DNA of 64,000 nucleotides from Watersipora subatra (Eukaryota; Bryozoa; Gymnolaemata; Cheilostomatida; Watersiporidae): positions 15,203,264 through 15,267,263 of the forward strand of contig NC_088709.1 of the NCBI RefSeq assembly GCF_963576615.1, written 5' to 3'. A program made the position numbers and the translations under genes. Below are positions 63,844 through 64,000 of the stretch, one piece after another. How positions within the stretch are numbered: the first letter of the stretch is position 1; each line of letters begins with the position of its first letter. The notes under the pieces are model-generated. The model searched no databases. It was given only the letters and a program-made list of their open reading frames with translations, and was not told where the DNA came from.

Positions 63844-64000
63844 AGAAAGAAATGATTGCTCCTCCCATCACTGTCTTCATATTATAGTAATGATTGTTTA
63901 TCTTTTTACTAGTGTTTGCTTATTCAACTGGCACCATGTTCTTTATCTTCACTTTATTACTGAGACATCATGCAGCTCTTGGAAGCATCCAGCCTTGAGT

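Overview
The window is nuclear DNA of an animal. It is AT-rich and gene-poor, with genes cut into small exons by GT/AG introns and with many decayed transposable elements. The recognisable genes (a NUAK kinase, HAX1, STARD5, NOPCHAP1) fit a bilaterian. The general look (tRNA-derived SINEs, CR1/Jockey-like LINEs, piggyBac, hAT, P and pogo/Tigger elements) suggests a marine invertebrate, perhaps a lophotrochozoan, but nothing here fixes the species. All gene models were assembled by eye from reading frames, splice signals and remembered family sequences, with no alignment run.

Layout. 1-8.4 kb: no recognised gene; a SINE copy, a hairpin MITE and simple repeats. 8.4-12.3 kb (+): five-exon NUAK-family kinase. 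12.8-16.1 kb: weak exon candidates, a 30-bp minisatellite split by a piggyBac-type element, and tandem AT-rich repeats. 16.2-28.3 kb: no convincing gene; a SINE, several inverted-repeat elements and two copies of a palindromic MITE. 28.3-36.85 kb (-): HAX1 homologue in at least eight small exons, with more MITE copies, a 30-bp minisatellite and a larger DNA element in its introns. 39.0-48.05 kb: a nest of elements, apparently a decayed Gypsy-type LTR element (fossil) holding a LINE, which holds a hAT, which holds a P-element remnant, which holds a Tigger. 50.1-54.4 kb (+): six-exon STARD5-type lipid-transfer gene with a 50-bp minisatellite in intron 4 and a tandemly repeated 3' splice site before exon 5. 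55.2-58.1 kb: LINE ends and an 850-bp inverted-repeat element. 58.8-59.7 kb: a TTAA-flanked inverted-repeat element directly upstream of NOPCHAP1 (59.8-60.3 kb, +). 61.4-63 kb (+): three exons of an unrecognised gene. The last 0.5 kb is another MITE copy.

The four named genes act in different processes: LKB1-dependent kinase signalling, mitochondrial proteostasis and survival, intracellular sterol/bile-acid transfer, and snoRNP assembly. There is no sign that they form a functional cluster. No new multi-gene system was found. The most interesting points are structural: repeat arrays sitting on or generating splice acceptors in HAX1 and STARD5, an apparent exon duplication in HAX1, and the five-level transposon nest.
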